From NCBI GenBank assembly GCA_016223165.1, contig JACRPO010000011.1, positions 58,596 through 122,595 of the forward strand: DNA of 64,000 nt. The letters run 5' to 3'. This DNA is from Burkholderiales bacterium (GTDB lineage: Bacteria > Pseudomonadota > Gammaproteobacteria > Burkholderiales > Burkholderiaceae_C). Position 1 is the stretch's first letter, and every line of letters begins with the position of its first letter. The notes beneath the pieces were generated by a model that was not told where the DNA came from, searched no databases, and saw nothing but the letters and a program-made list of their open reading frames with translations. The translations under genes and the position numbers were made by a program. This document shows, one piece after another, positions 17,615 to 25,788 of this stretch.

Positions 17615-18357
17615 GCCGGCACCGCCCCCAGCCCCGACCGCCGCACCCACGGGTTCTCGCACAAGGCGGCGGGCGAGCCTTCGGCAATCACCTGGCCCCA
17701 GTGGATGACCGAGATGCGGTCGGCCAGGCGGAAGAGGAAGTTCATGTCGTGCTCGATGATGACGATGGCGAGCTGGCGCTTGAGCTCGGCCACCAGTTCG
17801 AAGAGCCGCGCCGTCCCTTCGGCGCCGAGGCCGGCCGTGGGCTCATCGAGGAACAGCAGGCGCGGCTGCGCGGCCAGGGCGACGCCGATCTCGAGCGCGC
17901 GCCGCTCGCCGTAGGACAGGCGCCGCGCCGGCGTGCGCTCCTTGCCGGCCAGGCCGATGCGCGCCAGCAACTGCGCCGCGGCGTCGTAGGCGGCGCTGTC
18001 GCGGCCGAGGTCGCGCCACGGTGACCCCGCGCGCTCACGCACGGCCGGCAAGGCGATGACGAGGTTGTCGATGGCCGTGTCGTCGTCGAACAGATTCATG
18101 ATCTGGAACGAACGCGAGAGGCCGCGCCGTGCGATCTCGCGCGGCGAGAAGCCGGTGATGTCGGTGCCCGCGAAGCACACGCGCCCGCGGTCGGGCTTGT
18201 AGCGGCCGGTCAGCACGTTGAAGCAGGTGGTCTTGCCGGCGCCGTTGGGGCCCATGATCCCCGACAGCTGGCCTTCCTCGAAGCGCAGCGACACGCTCTC
18301 CAGCACCACCTGGTCGCCGAAGCGCTTGTGCAGCCCGTGGGCCTCGAACAGCGCCAC
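17611..18357 (-). CDS. livG: Branched-chain-type ABC transporter ATPase, LivG-like
   Basis: 248 residues from the GTG at 18357, which has GAGGGGG upstream and lies 2 bases after the livM stop. Walker A is GPNGAGKTT, the signature region reads RRLSYGERRALEIG (LSYGE, normal for LivG), Walker B is LLFLDEPTAGLG and the switch is IIEHDM. The C-terminal extension typical of LivG (GQVIAEGSPAAL) is present. The longer open frame upstream to 18480 overlaps livM and is not expected to be used. Confidence 0.9.
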   Translation of the reverse strand: MALFEAHGLHKRFGDQVVLESVSLRFEEGQLSGIMGPNGAGKTTCFNVLTGRYKPDRGRVCFAGTDITGFSPREIARRGLSRSFQIMNLFDDDTAIDNLVIALPAVRERAGSPWRDLGRDSAAYDAAAQLLARIGLAGKERTPARRLSYGERRALEIGVALAAQPRLLFLDEPTAGLGAEGTARLFELVAELKRQLAIVIIEHDMNFLFRLADRISVIHWGQVIAEGSPAALCENPWVRRSGLGAVPA

Positions 18358-18359
18358 GT

Positions 18360-19421
18360 TCAGGCCCCCTCGTGCCGGGCATGCGGCACGGGCGGCGCCG
18401 GCGGCCCGTGCAGCAGCGGCGTCGCCGCGGCCGGCCCGCCCGGCGTACGCGCGCCGCGCCGCCCGCGCCAGGCCTGCCACGCACCGGCCACGCCGTCGGG
18501 CTGGTAGAGGACCACGGCCATGAACAGCAGGCCGTACCAGAGCAGCCAGGTCTCCGTGTAGGCGCCCAGCAGGTCACGCGCCAGGATGAAGACGAGCGCG
18601 CCGATCACCGGCCCCCAGAAGCTCACCAGGCCACCGCCGATGAGCACCATCATGACGACGAAGCCCGAGTTGTGCAGGCTCATCACGTTCGGGTAGGCCG
18701 ACTGCTGCGCCATCGCGAACAGGCTGCCCGCGAGGCCCGACAGGCCGGCAGAGACGACGAAGGCGCACCACTTGTAGAGCCAGACGTTGTAGCCGACGAA
18801 GGCGGCGCGCATCTCGTTCTGCTTGATGGCGCGCAGCACGCGGCCGAAGGGCGAGTGGATCAGCCGCCACAGCAGCACCAGCACCAGCGCGAAGAGCACC
18901 AGCACGAAGTAGAAGAAGGCGTCGTTGCCTGCCAGGCTGAGCTCGATGCCGGGCAGGCGCAACGGCGCGCGCGCGATCTTCAGCAGGCCGTCTTCGCCGC
19001 CGGTGACGCTGTGCCACTTGACGGCCACGAACCACATCAGCTGGCCGAAGGCGATGGTGAGCAGCGCGTAGTAGATGCCGCGCCGGTGCGAGATGAAGGC
19101 CGCGACCACGGCCCCCGCCAGCGCGGCGCACAGCACCGCGCCCAGCAGGCCGGCGAGCAGGCCCGCATCGGCGCGTTGCTGCAGCAGGCCGAAGGCGTAG
19201 GCACCGACCCCGAAGTAGGCGCCATGCCCGAACGAGGGCATGCCGCCATGGCCCAGCAGCAGGTTGTGCGCGAGGGCGAACAGCATCCAGATCACGATCT
19301 CCAGCGCCAGGTACTGGTACAGGCCGACCGCACCCAGCCACAGCGGCGTGCTCGCGAGCAGCAGCACCGTCACCGCCATGGGCGCGGTGACGAGGGCGGC
19401 GGGGCGGCCGTGCGGGCTCAT
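18360..19421 (-). CDS. livM: Branched-chain-type ABC transporter permease, LivM-like
   Basis: 353 residues with about nine hydrophobic segments. The LivM hallmark LLLGHGGMPSFGHGAYFGVG (in the more usual form GYAGQ.SLGHAAF) lies near residue 70, and the EAA-like loop near SPFGRVLRAIKQNEMRAAFV couples to the ATPases. The tail after residue 315 is low-complexity and cytosolic. The ATG at 19421 has no good ribosome site; an in-frame ATG at 19466 is an alternative. It heads the leftward arm of the split transporter, divergent from the RpiR gene. Confidence 0.88.
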   Translation of the reverse strand: MSPHGRPAALVTAPMAVTVLLLASTPLWLGAVGLYQYLALEIVIWMLFALAHNLLLGHGGMPSFGHGAYFGVGAYAFGLLQQRADAGLLAGLLGAVLCAALAGAVVAAFISHRRGIYYALLTIAFGQLMWFVAVKWHSVTGGEDGLLKIARAPLRLPGIELSLAGNDAFFYFVLVLFALVLVLLWRLIHSPFGRVLRAIKQNEMRAAFVGYNVWLYKWCAFVVSAGLSGLAGSLFAMAQQSAYPNVMSLHNSGFVVMMVLIGGGLVSFWGPVIGALVFILARDLLGAYTETWLLWYGLLFMAVVLYQPDGVAGAWQAWRGRRGARTPGGPAAATPLLHGPPAPPVPHARHEGA

Positions 19422-19470
19422 TGACGCAAGGAGGGTGTAAGAACAAACGATGCCCGTACTGGACATCTGA

Positions 19471-19482
19471 GAATGTATGTTC
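19471..19482. promoter_or_regulatory. Candidate RpiR/IolR operator
   Basis: GAATGTATGTTC has the form GAA-N6-TTC in the 157-base gap between the divergent livM and rpiR-like genes. Inositol-type RpiR regulators (IolR of rhizobia) are reported to bind GGAA-N6-TTCC-like sites. The match is partial, so this is a candidate only. Confidence 0.4.
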
Positions 19483-19509
19483 TAGTCTTCCCGCACGCAA
19501 GCCGGCTTG

Positions 19510-19568
19510 TCCCGACCGGACCCGACGCGACCCGACCCGACGACCCGAACCCACCCCACCCGACCTGC
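19510..19568. repeat. ACCCGAC-type microsatellite in the leader of the RpiR gene
   Basis: Between the candidate operator and the ATG at 19579 the sequence is a run of GACCGGACCCGACG, GACCCGACCC and GACCCGAAC units of 5-7 bases. It would be transcribed as the regulator's leader. No ribosome site is evident in it. Confidence 0.6.
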
Positions 19569-19578
19569 CACCCCTCGC

Positions 19579-20445
19579 ATGCCGCGCCCTTCCACCTTCG
19601 AAGCGTTCACCGAGGCCGTGGCCGCGGCGTACGACCGCCTGTCGCCGCAGCAGCAGCAGATCGCCCAGTTCGTGCTCGAGCATCCCGACCGGCTGGCCCT
19701 GGGCACGGTGGCCACCGTCGCCGAGGCGGTGGCGGTGCAGCCTTCGGCGCTCATCCGCTTCGCCAACGCGCTGGAATTCGGCGGCTTCACCGAGATGCAG
19801 CAGGTCTTCCGCAGCCGGCTGCTGGAGCGCTCCAGCTCCTACCGCGAGCGCATCGCCGCCCTGCGACAGCACCCGCAGCCGGGTGCGGCGCCCGGCACGG
19901 GCGTGCTGCACCAGTTCGTGACCCAGGGCGTGAGCGAGCTCAGCCACCTCGAGGACAACGTGCGTGCCGAAGACCTGGCCGCCGCCGCCGCGCTCATCTG
20001 CCGCGCCGCGCGCGTGCACGTGCTCGCGCAGCGTCGCGCCTTCCCGGTGGCCGCCTACCTCGCCTATGCGCTCGCCCAGCTGGACGTCAAGGCGCGCCTG
20101 CTCGAGGGTGTCGGCGGCATGCTCGGCGACGTGCTGCGCCAGATCGGCTCCGACGAGCTGCTGCTGGTGACCAGCTTCAAGAACTACTCGCCCGAGGTCA
20201 TCGCCGCGGCCGAGGGCGCGCATGCGCGCGGCGTGCCGGTGGTGGCGATCACCGACTTCGCGCTCTCGCCGCTGAAGCCGCATGCGCGCATCTGCTTCGA
20301 AATCGGCGCCGGCGCCGATGCGACCTTCCGCTCCCTCGTAGGCCCGATGTGCCTGGCGCAGGCGCTCGTCGTCGGCGTCGGCCACCGGCTCGTCGCGCCG
20401 GCGCGCAAAGCCACCCGCCTGAACGGCAAGGGGAGGAAGGCGTGA
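19579..20445 (+). CDS. RpiR/MurR-family transcriptional regulator
   Basis: 288 residues. An N-terminal RpiR helix-turn-helix (DRLSPQQQQIAQFVLEHPDR then GTVATVAEAVAVQPSALIRF, about 18-75) is joined to a SIS sugar-phosphate-binding domain (about 125-265) with VHVLAQRRA and LVTSFKNYSPEV. Its stop overlaps the GTG start of the IolC-like kinase gene. RpiR regulators usually respond to a phosphorylated sugar, and the neighbouring kinase would make one. It probably controls both arms of the cluster from the shared intergenic region. Confidence 0.9.
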   Translation: MPRPSTFEAFTEAVAAAYDRLSPQQQQIAQFVLEHPDRLALGTVATVAEAVAVQPSALIRFANALEFGGFTEMQQVFRSRLLERSSSYRERIAALRQHPQPGAAPGTGVLHQFVTQGVSELSHLEDNVRAEDLAAAAALICRAARVHVLAQRRAFPVAAYLAYALAQLDVKARLLEGVGGMLGDVLRQIGSDELLLVTSFKNYSPEVIAAAEGAHARGVPVVAITDFALSPLKPHARICFEIGAGADATFRSLVGPMCLAQALVVGVGHRLVAPARKATRLNGKGRKA

Positions 20446-22502
20446 ACCCGACGCCGGCCGCCGGCGAACGTGCGCTCGACGTGGTCTGCATGGGCCGCGC
20501 CGCCGTCGACCTGTACGGCGAGCAGATCGGCGCCCGCCTCGAGGACGTACAGACCTTCGCCAAGTACCTCGGCGGCTCGCCTACCAACACGGCGGTCGGC
20601 GCGGCGCGGCTGGGCCTGCGCGCCGGCCTCGTCAGCCGCGTCGGCGACGAGCACAACGGCCGCTTCGTGCGCGAGACGCTGCTGCGCGAAGGCGTCGATG
20701 TCTCGCACCTGGCCACCGACCCGCAGCGCCTCACGGCGCTCGTCTTCCTGAGCATCAAGGACGCCGACACCTTTCCGCTGCTCTTCTACCGCCAGCAATG
20801 CGCCGACATGGCGCTGTGCGAGGACGACGTCCACCCCGCCTACATCGCCTCGGCGCATGCGCTGGTGGTGAGCGGCACGCACCTGTCGCAGCCCGGGCCG
20901 CGCGCCGCCTGCCTGAAGGCCATGGACGCCGCGCGCGCCGCCGGCACGAAGGTGGTGCTCGACATCGACTACCGCCCGGTGCTGTGGGGACTCACCTCGC
21001 CCGGGCTCGGCGAGCGGCGCTACGTCGCCTCCGCCGCCGTCAGCGAGCAGCTGCAGGCGGTGCTGCCGTTGTGCGACCTCATCGTCGGCACCGAAGAGGA
21101 AGTGCACATCGCCGGCGGCAGCACGCACACCCTGACGGCACTTGGCCGCATGCGCGAGCTCGGCCCGGCACTCCTGGTCATGAAGCGCGGGCCGATGGGC
21201 TGCGTGGCGTTTCCGCAGGCGACCCCCGTGGCGACCGCCGCCGGGCTCGAAGCCGGCCTCAGCGGGCCCGGCTTCGCGGTCGAGGTCTTCAACGTGCTCG
21301 GTGCCGGCGATGCCTTCATGGCCGGCCTGCTGCGCGGCTGGGTGCGCGGCGAACCGCTCGCCGAGGCGCTGCGCTACGCCAACGCCTGCGGCGCCATCGT
21401 CGTCTCGCGCCACGGCTGCGCGCCGGCGATGCCGAGCTGGGACGAGCTCTCCTTCTTCCTCGCGCAGGGCTCCACGCACCGCCGGCTGCGCGAGGACGCG
21501 CGGCTGGAGCAGCTGCATCGCAGCACGACGCGCGGCGGGCCGCCTGCGCTGAACAGCGGGTCCGCCGCGCCGGCGCTGGCGATCCTGGCCTTCGACCACC
21601 GCGCCCAGCTCGAGGAGCTGGCGGCGCGGCACGGTGCCGCGGCCGAGCGCATCGCCGCCTTCAAGGCGCTGGTGGCGCGCGCCGCCGCGCAAGGCCACGC
21701 CGCGGAGCGCGCGCTGCGGGCTGCGGGCACGGCGGCAGAGTTCCCGCGCGCCGGCGTCATCCTCGACGGCCGCTACGGCGCCGCCGAACTCCAGCGCCTC
21801 ACGGGCAGCGGCGTGTGGATCGCGCGGCCCGTCGAGCTGCCGGGTTCGCGGCCGCTGGCTTTCGAGGCAGGCGAGCAGGTCGGCCTGGCGCTGCGCACCT
21901 GGCCGCGCGAGCACATCGTCAAGTGCCTGCTGTCGCACCACCCAGACGACGACGCGGCCCTGGCCCGCCGGCAGCTGGCCCGCGTGGCCGACCTCGCGCG
22001 CGCCTGCGCGGACACGGGCCACGAACTGCTGCTCGAGCTGATTGCGCCGCGCGAGATGCCGGCCACCGGCGACACGCTGGCGCGCGGCGTGGCACAGGTC
22101 TACGACAGCGGCGTCGCGCCCGACTGGTGGAAGCTGCCGCCGCCCGATGCCGCCGGCTGGGCGGCACTGCACGCGGTGATCGAGCGGCATGACCCCTATT
22201 GCCAGGGCGTGCTGCTGCTCGGCATGGAGGCCAGCGAAGAGCGGCTCTGGCAAGGCTTCCAGGCGGCCGCCGCGCAACGGCTGTGCCGCGGCTTCGCGGT
22301 CGGCCGCACCCTCTTTGCCGATGCCGCGGCGGCCTGGTTCGCCGGCACGCTGGACGACGCGGGCGTCGTCGGCGAGGTGGCCGCGCGCTACCAGCGCCTC
22401 ATCAGGCTGTGGCTGGAGGCCCGACAAGAGGCCCGGCAACAGGCTCGCGCCGATGAAGGGCCGGCGCATCCGCTCACAGACGTCCGGGTCGCGCCGCGCT
22501 GA
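20442..22502 (+). CDS. iolC: IolC-like kinase fused to DUF2090 (aldolase-like) domain
   Basis: 686 residues from a GTG with GGGAGGAAGG just upstream. Residues 10-345 are a PfkB kinase: GGSPTNTAVGAARLG near 47 and the catalytic NVLGAGDAFMAG near 283-294. Residues about 370-660 are a DUF2090 domain (ILAFDHRAQLEEL, VDWWKLPP-like DWWKLPPPDAAGW, FAVGRTLF). This fusion is annotated in related bacteria as 5-dehydro-2-deoxygluconokinase plus the cognate aldolase of myo-inositol catabolism. No other iol gene lies nearby, so the substrate could be another keto-deoxy sugar acid. The tail is Ala/Arg/Gln-rich. Confidence 0.85.
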   Translation: MNPTPAAGERALDVVCMGRAAVDLYGEQIGARLEDVQTFAKYLGGSPTNTAVGAARLGLRAGLVSRVGDEHNGRFVRETLLREGVDVSHLATDPQRLTALVFLSIKDADTFPLLFYRQQCADMALCEDDVHPAYIASAHALVVSGTHLSQPGPRAACLKAMDAARAAGTKVVLDIDYRPVLWGLTSPGLGERRYVASAAVSEQLQAVLPLCDLIVGTEEEVHIAGGSTHTLTALGRMRELGPALLVMKRGPMGCVAFPQATPVATAAGLEAGLSGPGFAVEVFNVLGAGDAFMAGLLRGWVRGEPLAEALRYANACGAIVVSRHGCAPAMPSWDELSFFLAQGSTHRRLREDARLEQLHRSTTRGGPPALNSGSAAPALAILAFDHRAQLEELAARHGAAAERIAAFKALVARAAAQGHAAERALRAAGTAAEFPRAGVILDGRYGAAELQRLTGSGVWIARPVELPGSRPLAFEAGEQVGLALRTWPREHIVKCLLSHHPDDDAALARRQLARVADLARACADTGHELLLELIAPREMPATGDTLARGVAQVYDSGVAPDWWKLPPPDAAGWAALHAVIERHDPYCQGVLLLGMEASEERLWQGFQAAAAQRLCRGFAVGRTLFADAAAAWFAGTLDDAGVVGEVAARYQRLIRLWLEARQEARQQARADEGPAHPLTDVRVAPR

Positions 22503-22532
22503 AGGCGCGGCGGCCCGTTCCTGCCGACGACG

Positions 22533-22577
22533 AGCGGCCACGACCGCTTCAACCTGACAAGCGGCCACGACCGCTTC
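22533..22577. repeat. Two 18-bp direct repeats, each a small hairpin
   Basis: AGCGGCCACGACCGCTTC occurs at 22533-22550 and again at 22560-22577, with similar flanks (period 27). Each copy folds as AGCGG/CCGCT around a 6-base loop. They lie just upstream of the binding-protein gene and could be an operator pair, a messenger processing site or a simple duplication. Confidence 0.7.
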
Positions 22578-22597
22578 CACCTCACCGGAGACACACC

Positions 22598-23914
22598 ATG
22601 GCATCGAACCACACCCCCCGCCAGGACCATCGGGCGACGACCCGCCGGCGCAGCTTCCTCGTTGCCGGCGCCGCGGCGGCCGGCGCGGCCGGCTTCTATG
22701 GCCCGTGGGCACACAACCGCGCATGGGCGCAAAGCGCCGCCGCCAAGCCGCTGGTGATCGGGCTGACCATGGACGCCTCGGGCCAGTACGCGGCCAGCGG
22801 CGGCGAGGAGCGCCTGGGCGCGATGATGGCGATCAAGGAGTTCAACGATCGCGGCGGCGTGCTCGGCCGGCCCATCGAGGCCCTGCACATGGACACCGAG
22901 ACGACGCCGGCCACCGGCTCGCGCGTGGCCGAGCGCATGATCAACCGCAACGAGGCCGCCTTCCTGATCGGCGCCGTGCACTCGGGCGTGGCCAACGCCA
23001 TCTCGCAGGTGGCGCAGAAGTACGGCTGCATCTTCCTCAACACCAACTCGAGCTCGCCCACCGAGTCGGGCAAGGACTGCCATCGCGTCAAGTTCGTCTG
23101 GGACGGCAACGGCAACAACTTCGCCCAGGCCACCGTGCGCAACGCGATCAAGGCCAACGGCCGCGACTGGGTGCTGCTGACCAACGACTACGTCTGGGGC
23201 CATAGCACGAGCAAGGCCACGCGGGCCATCGTCGAGGCCGGCGGCGGCCGCGTCGTCGAGGAGCTGCTGGTGCCGCAGAACACGCGCGACTTCTCCTCGC
23301 ACCTGCTCAAGCTGCAGCAGCTCAAGCCGGCCGTCGTCGCCACCGCGATCGGCGGCGACGACATCAAGGCGCTGCGCCAGCAGGTGGTGCAGCTCGGCAT
23401 GCACAAGCGCATGGCCTGGGTCAACAACCAGCAGGACTGGCCCGATGTCTACGGCCTCGGGCCGGAGCAGATCTTCGGCGTCTTCGGCACCACCTGGTAC
23501 TACCGGCTCGACCTGCCGGGCGTGAAGGAGTTCGTGGCCGCGTACCAGAAGCAGTTCCCGGGCATGGCGATCCAGGTGCCGGGCAACGTATTCCACAACG
23601 GCTACATGGCCACGCGCGAGCTCCTGCGCTGCGTGCAGGAGGCGGGCACGACCAACAACCTGGCGGTCATCAAGAAGCTCGAGGGGCGCCGCATGAGCGC
23701 GCGCGACCGCCTGCAGCACTACGACGCCTGGATCGAGCCGGCCACGCACCAGTGCCAGCAGACGATCTACCTCGCCACCTACAACGACGCGCCGGCGGAG
23801 AAGAACGACATCTTCAAGATCCTGGCGCAAAGCGAGCCGAAGGACGTCGTCGACACCGGCGCCGCAGTGTGCAAGCTGGAGTCGTACGAGGCGACGCCGA
23901 GTTACGAGCGCTGA
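22598..23914 (+). CDS. Branched-chain-type periplasmic binding protein (twin-arginine signal)
   Basis: 438 residues. The N-terminus holds RRRSFLVAG followed by an alanine-rich segment and AWAQ, a likely twin-arginine or RR-type signal. The mature part is a two-lobe HAAT binding protein with IGLTMDASGQYAASGGEERL and FNDRGGVLGRPIE. It resembles the urea/amide group (LivK/UrtA-like, with an unusual NTNSSSPTESGKDC stretch). The livH-like gene follows after 45 bases, and livM-livG-livF lie on the other arm. Ligand unknown; cluster context suggests a polyol or sugar derivative. Confidence 0.88.
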   Translation: MASNHTPRQDHRATTRRRSFLVAGAAAAGAAGFYGPWAHNRAWAQSAAAKPLVIGLTMDASGQYAASGGEERLGAMMAIKEFNDRGGVLGRPIEALHMDTETTPATGSRVAERMINRNEAAFLIGAVHSGVANAISQVAQKYGCIFLNTNSSSPTESGKDCHRVKFVWDGNGNNFAQATVRNAIKANGRDWVLLTNDYVWGHSTSKATRAIVEAGGGRVVEELLVPQNTRDFSSHLLKLQQLKPAVVATAIGGDDIKALRQQVVQLGMHKRMAWVNNQQDWPDVYGLGPEQIFGVFGTTWYYRLDLPGVKEFVAAYQKQFPGMAIQVPGNVFHNGYMATRELLRCVQEAGTTNNLAVIKKLEGRRMSARDRLQHYDAWIEPATHQCQQTIYLATYNDAPAEKNDIFKILAQSEPKDVVDTGAAVCKLESYEATPSYER

Positions 23915-23959
23915 AGGCGAACGGGAGAGCCCTCCGAGCCCGACATCAGCCGCGCCGCC

Positions 23960-24880
23960 ATGCTCGACCTGCTGCCCTACCTCGTCAATGGCCTGGCGCT
24001 GGGCTTGCTGTTCGCGCTCATCGCGCTCGGCTTCATGCTCATCGTCGGCGTCATGGAGACGATCAATCTGGCGCACGGGTCGCTGTTCGCGCTCGGCATG
24101 TATGCGGCGCTGTTCGTGGCCGCGCCCCGGCTCGGCTGGTTGCCCGAAGCGCAGGCGGCGTACCTGGCGTTGCCGGTGGCGGCGCGCTATGCCATCGCGC
24201 TGTTCGTGGCGCCCCTCCTGGTGGGCTTGTTCGGGCTGCTGCTCGAGCTGTGCCTGCGCCGCACCTACGGGCGCGACCCGCTTTACGGCCTGCTGCTGAC
24301 CTTCGGCGCGGCGCTCGTCATCGAAGAAGGCATCCGCCTCGTCTGGGGCAGCAACGAGCAGCAGCTGCCGCTGCCGGCGGCGATCTCGGGCGCCTTCGCG
24401 ATGGGCGAGCTGGTCTACTCGACCTACCGCTTCTACGCCAGCGCCTTCGCCATCGTCGCGATCGCGGCGCTGTGGGCCTTCCTGGAGAAGACGCCGTACG
24501 GCGCCATCATCAAGGCCGGCGCGCACGACAGCGAGATGGTGCGCGCGCTCGGCATCCACCTCGGCCGCCTGCGCGCGGCGGTGTTCGCGCTCGGCGTCGC
24601 GCTCGCCGCGCTGGCGGGCGTGGTCATGGCGCCGATCTGGGGCATCCGGCCGCAGGTGGGTGTCGATGCCGTCGTACCGGCCTTCCTCGTCATCGTGCTC
24701 GGCGGCGTCGGCTCGCTGTGGGGCGCGGTGCTGGCCGGCTTGCTGGTCGGCATGGTGGTCGGCTTGAGCGCCGCCTTCGCCTCGGAGTGGTCGCTGATGT
24801 CGATGTACCTGCTGTTCATCGGCGTCGTCACCTTCCGCGCCCGCGGCCTGTTCGGCCGCAAGAGCATCCTGGACACATGA
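23960..24880 (+). CDS. livH: Branched-chain-type ABC transporter permease, LivH-like
   Basis: 306 residues, about eight transmembrane segments. LivH features are visible: NGLALGLLFALIALGFMLI at the start, the METINLAHGSLFALG stretch, the EKTPYGAIIKAGAHD coupling loop near residue 180 and VLGGVGSLWGAVLAGLLVG near 255. It completes the importer with the binding protein just upstream and LivM/LivG/LivF encoded divergently from 19421. The separation of livH from livM is unusual, since they are normally adjacent. Confidence 0.92.
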   Translation: MLDLLPYLVNGLALGLLFALIALGFMLIVGVMETINLAHGSLFALGMYAALFVAAPRLGWLPEAQAAYLALPVAARYAIALFVAPLLVGLFGLLLELCLRRTYGRDPLYGLLLTFGAALVIEEGIRLVWGSNEQQLPLPAAISGAFAMGELVYSTYRFYASAFAIVAIAALWAFLEKTPYGAIIKAGAHDSEMVRALGIHLGRLRAAVFALGVALAALAGVVMAPIWGIRPQVGVDAVVPAFLVIVLGGVGSLWGAVLAGLLVGMVVGLSAAFASEWSLMSMYLLFIGVVTFRARGLFGRKSILDT

Positions 24881-24959
24881 GCCCGGGCCGCAGGCCACCG
24901 CAGGCGAGATGATCGGCCTCGACCGTGGGCCGCGCTCGGATTGAAGGAACGAGACGACG

Positions 24960-25751
24960 ATGATCGACCCCACCCCCTTCAGCCTCGAAGGCCGTGTCGC
25001 CTACCTGCCCGGCGGCTACGGCGACATCGGCCGGGCACTGGCCTTCGGCCTGGCGCGCGCCGGGGCCCGCGTGGCCGTGTCCGGGCGCGACCTCGCCAAG
25101 GCGCAGGCCCTGGCGGCGGCGCTGCTGGCCGACGGCCACGAGGCGCTCGGCATCGCCATGGACGCGCACGAAGTCGGCAGCATCCGCCGCGCGGTCGACG
25201 CCGTTGCCGCGCACTTCGGCCACCTCGACCTGCTCGTCAACTGCGTGGGCATGCAGCGCGAGCAGCGGCTGGCCGAGGTCAGCGAGGAGGCCTTCGACGA
25301 GATCGTGCAGGTCAACCTGAAGGCGGCGATGTTCCTCGCCCAGGCGGCGGCGGTGCACCAGGCCGCGGCGGCGGCGGCGGGCCGGGCGCCGGGGCGGCAG
25401 GTGCATCTGCTGTCGGTGCGCGCGCAACTGGGCATGCGCGACCGCGGCTACTCGGCCTACTGCGCCACCAAGGGCGCGCTGGTCATGCTGATCAAGCAGC
25501 ACGCGGTGGAGCTGTGCGCGCACGGCATCACCGTCAATGGCGTCGCTCCCACCGTCGTGCGCGGCGAGATGGCCCGGCACTGGCTCGCCAACCCTGAGGT
25601 GCGGGAGAACCTGCTGAAGCGCATTCCCCTCGGCCGCGTCGCCGAGCCCGAGGACGTGGTCGGGCCGGTGCTCTTCTTCTGCAGCCCCGCGGCCGCGTTC
25701 GTGACCGGCCAGGTGCTGTACCTGGACGGCGGCATCACCGCCACGCAGTGA
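24960..25751 (+). CDS. Short-chain dehydrogenase/reductase with altered glycine motif
   Basis: 263 residues. The cofactor motif reads PGGYGDIG (17-24), with Pro in place of the usual Thr of TGxxxGIG; Arg43 (SGRD) favours NADP. NCVG, Ser152, Tyr167 and Lys171 (YCATK) complete the catalytic set, and the end YLDGGITATQ is typical. It is the last plus-strand gene of the RpiR/IolC/transporter cluster and may oxidise or reduce the imported polyol or keto-acid. Close relatives include gluconate 5-dehydrogenase-like enzymes. Confidence 0.88.
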   Translation: MIDPTPFSLEGRVAYLPGGYGDIGRALAFGLARAGARVAVSGRDLAKAQALAAALLADGHEALGIAMDAHEVGSIRRAVDAVAAHFGHLDLLVNCVGMQREQRLAEVSEEAFDEIVQVNLKAAMFLAQAAAVHQAAAAAAGRAPGRQVHLLSVRAQLGMRDRGYSAYCATKGALVMLIKQHAVELCAHGITVNGVAPTVVRGEMARHWLANPEVRENLLKRIPLGRVAEPEDVVGPVLFFCSPAAAFVTGQVLYLDGGITATQ

Positions 25752-25788
25752 GGCCGGTGGCCGGGCCGGGTGCGGCGGCGCGGCCCGC

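Noticed and set aside
19428..19434. AAGGAGG as a ribosome site for a small plus-strand gene at 19450
   Set aside because: The frame from the ATG at 19450 is not a recognisable protein and lies inside the divergent control region; the match is probably chance.
19473..22502. A 1009-residue frame suggesting an RpiR-kinase fusion
   Set aside because: The RpiR protein is in a different frame (19579-20445). The kinase has its own GTG with GGGAGGAAGG, so the extended frame is a shadow.
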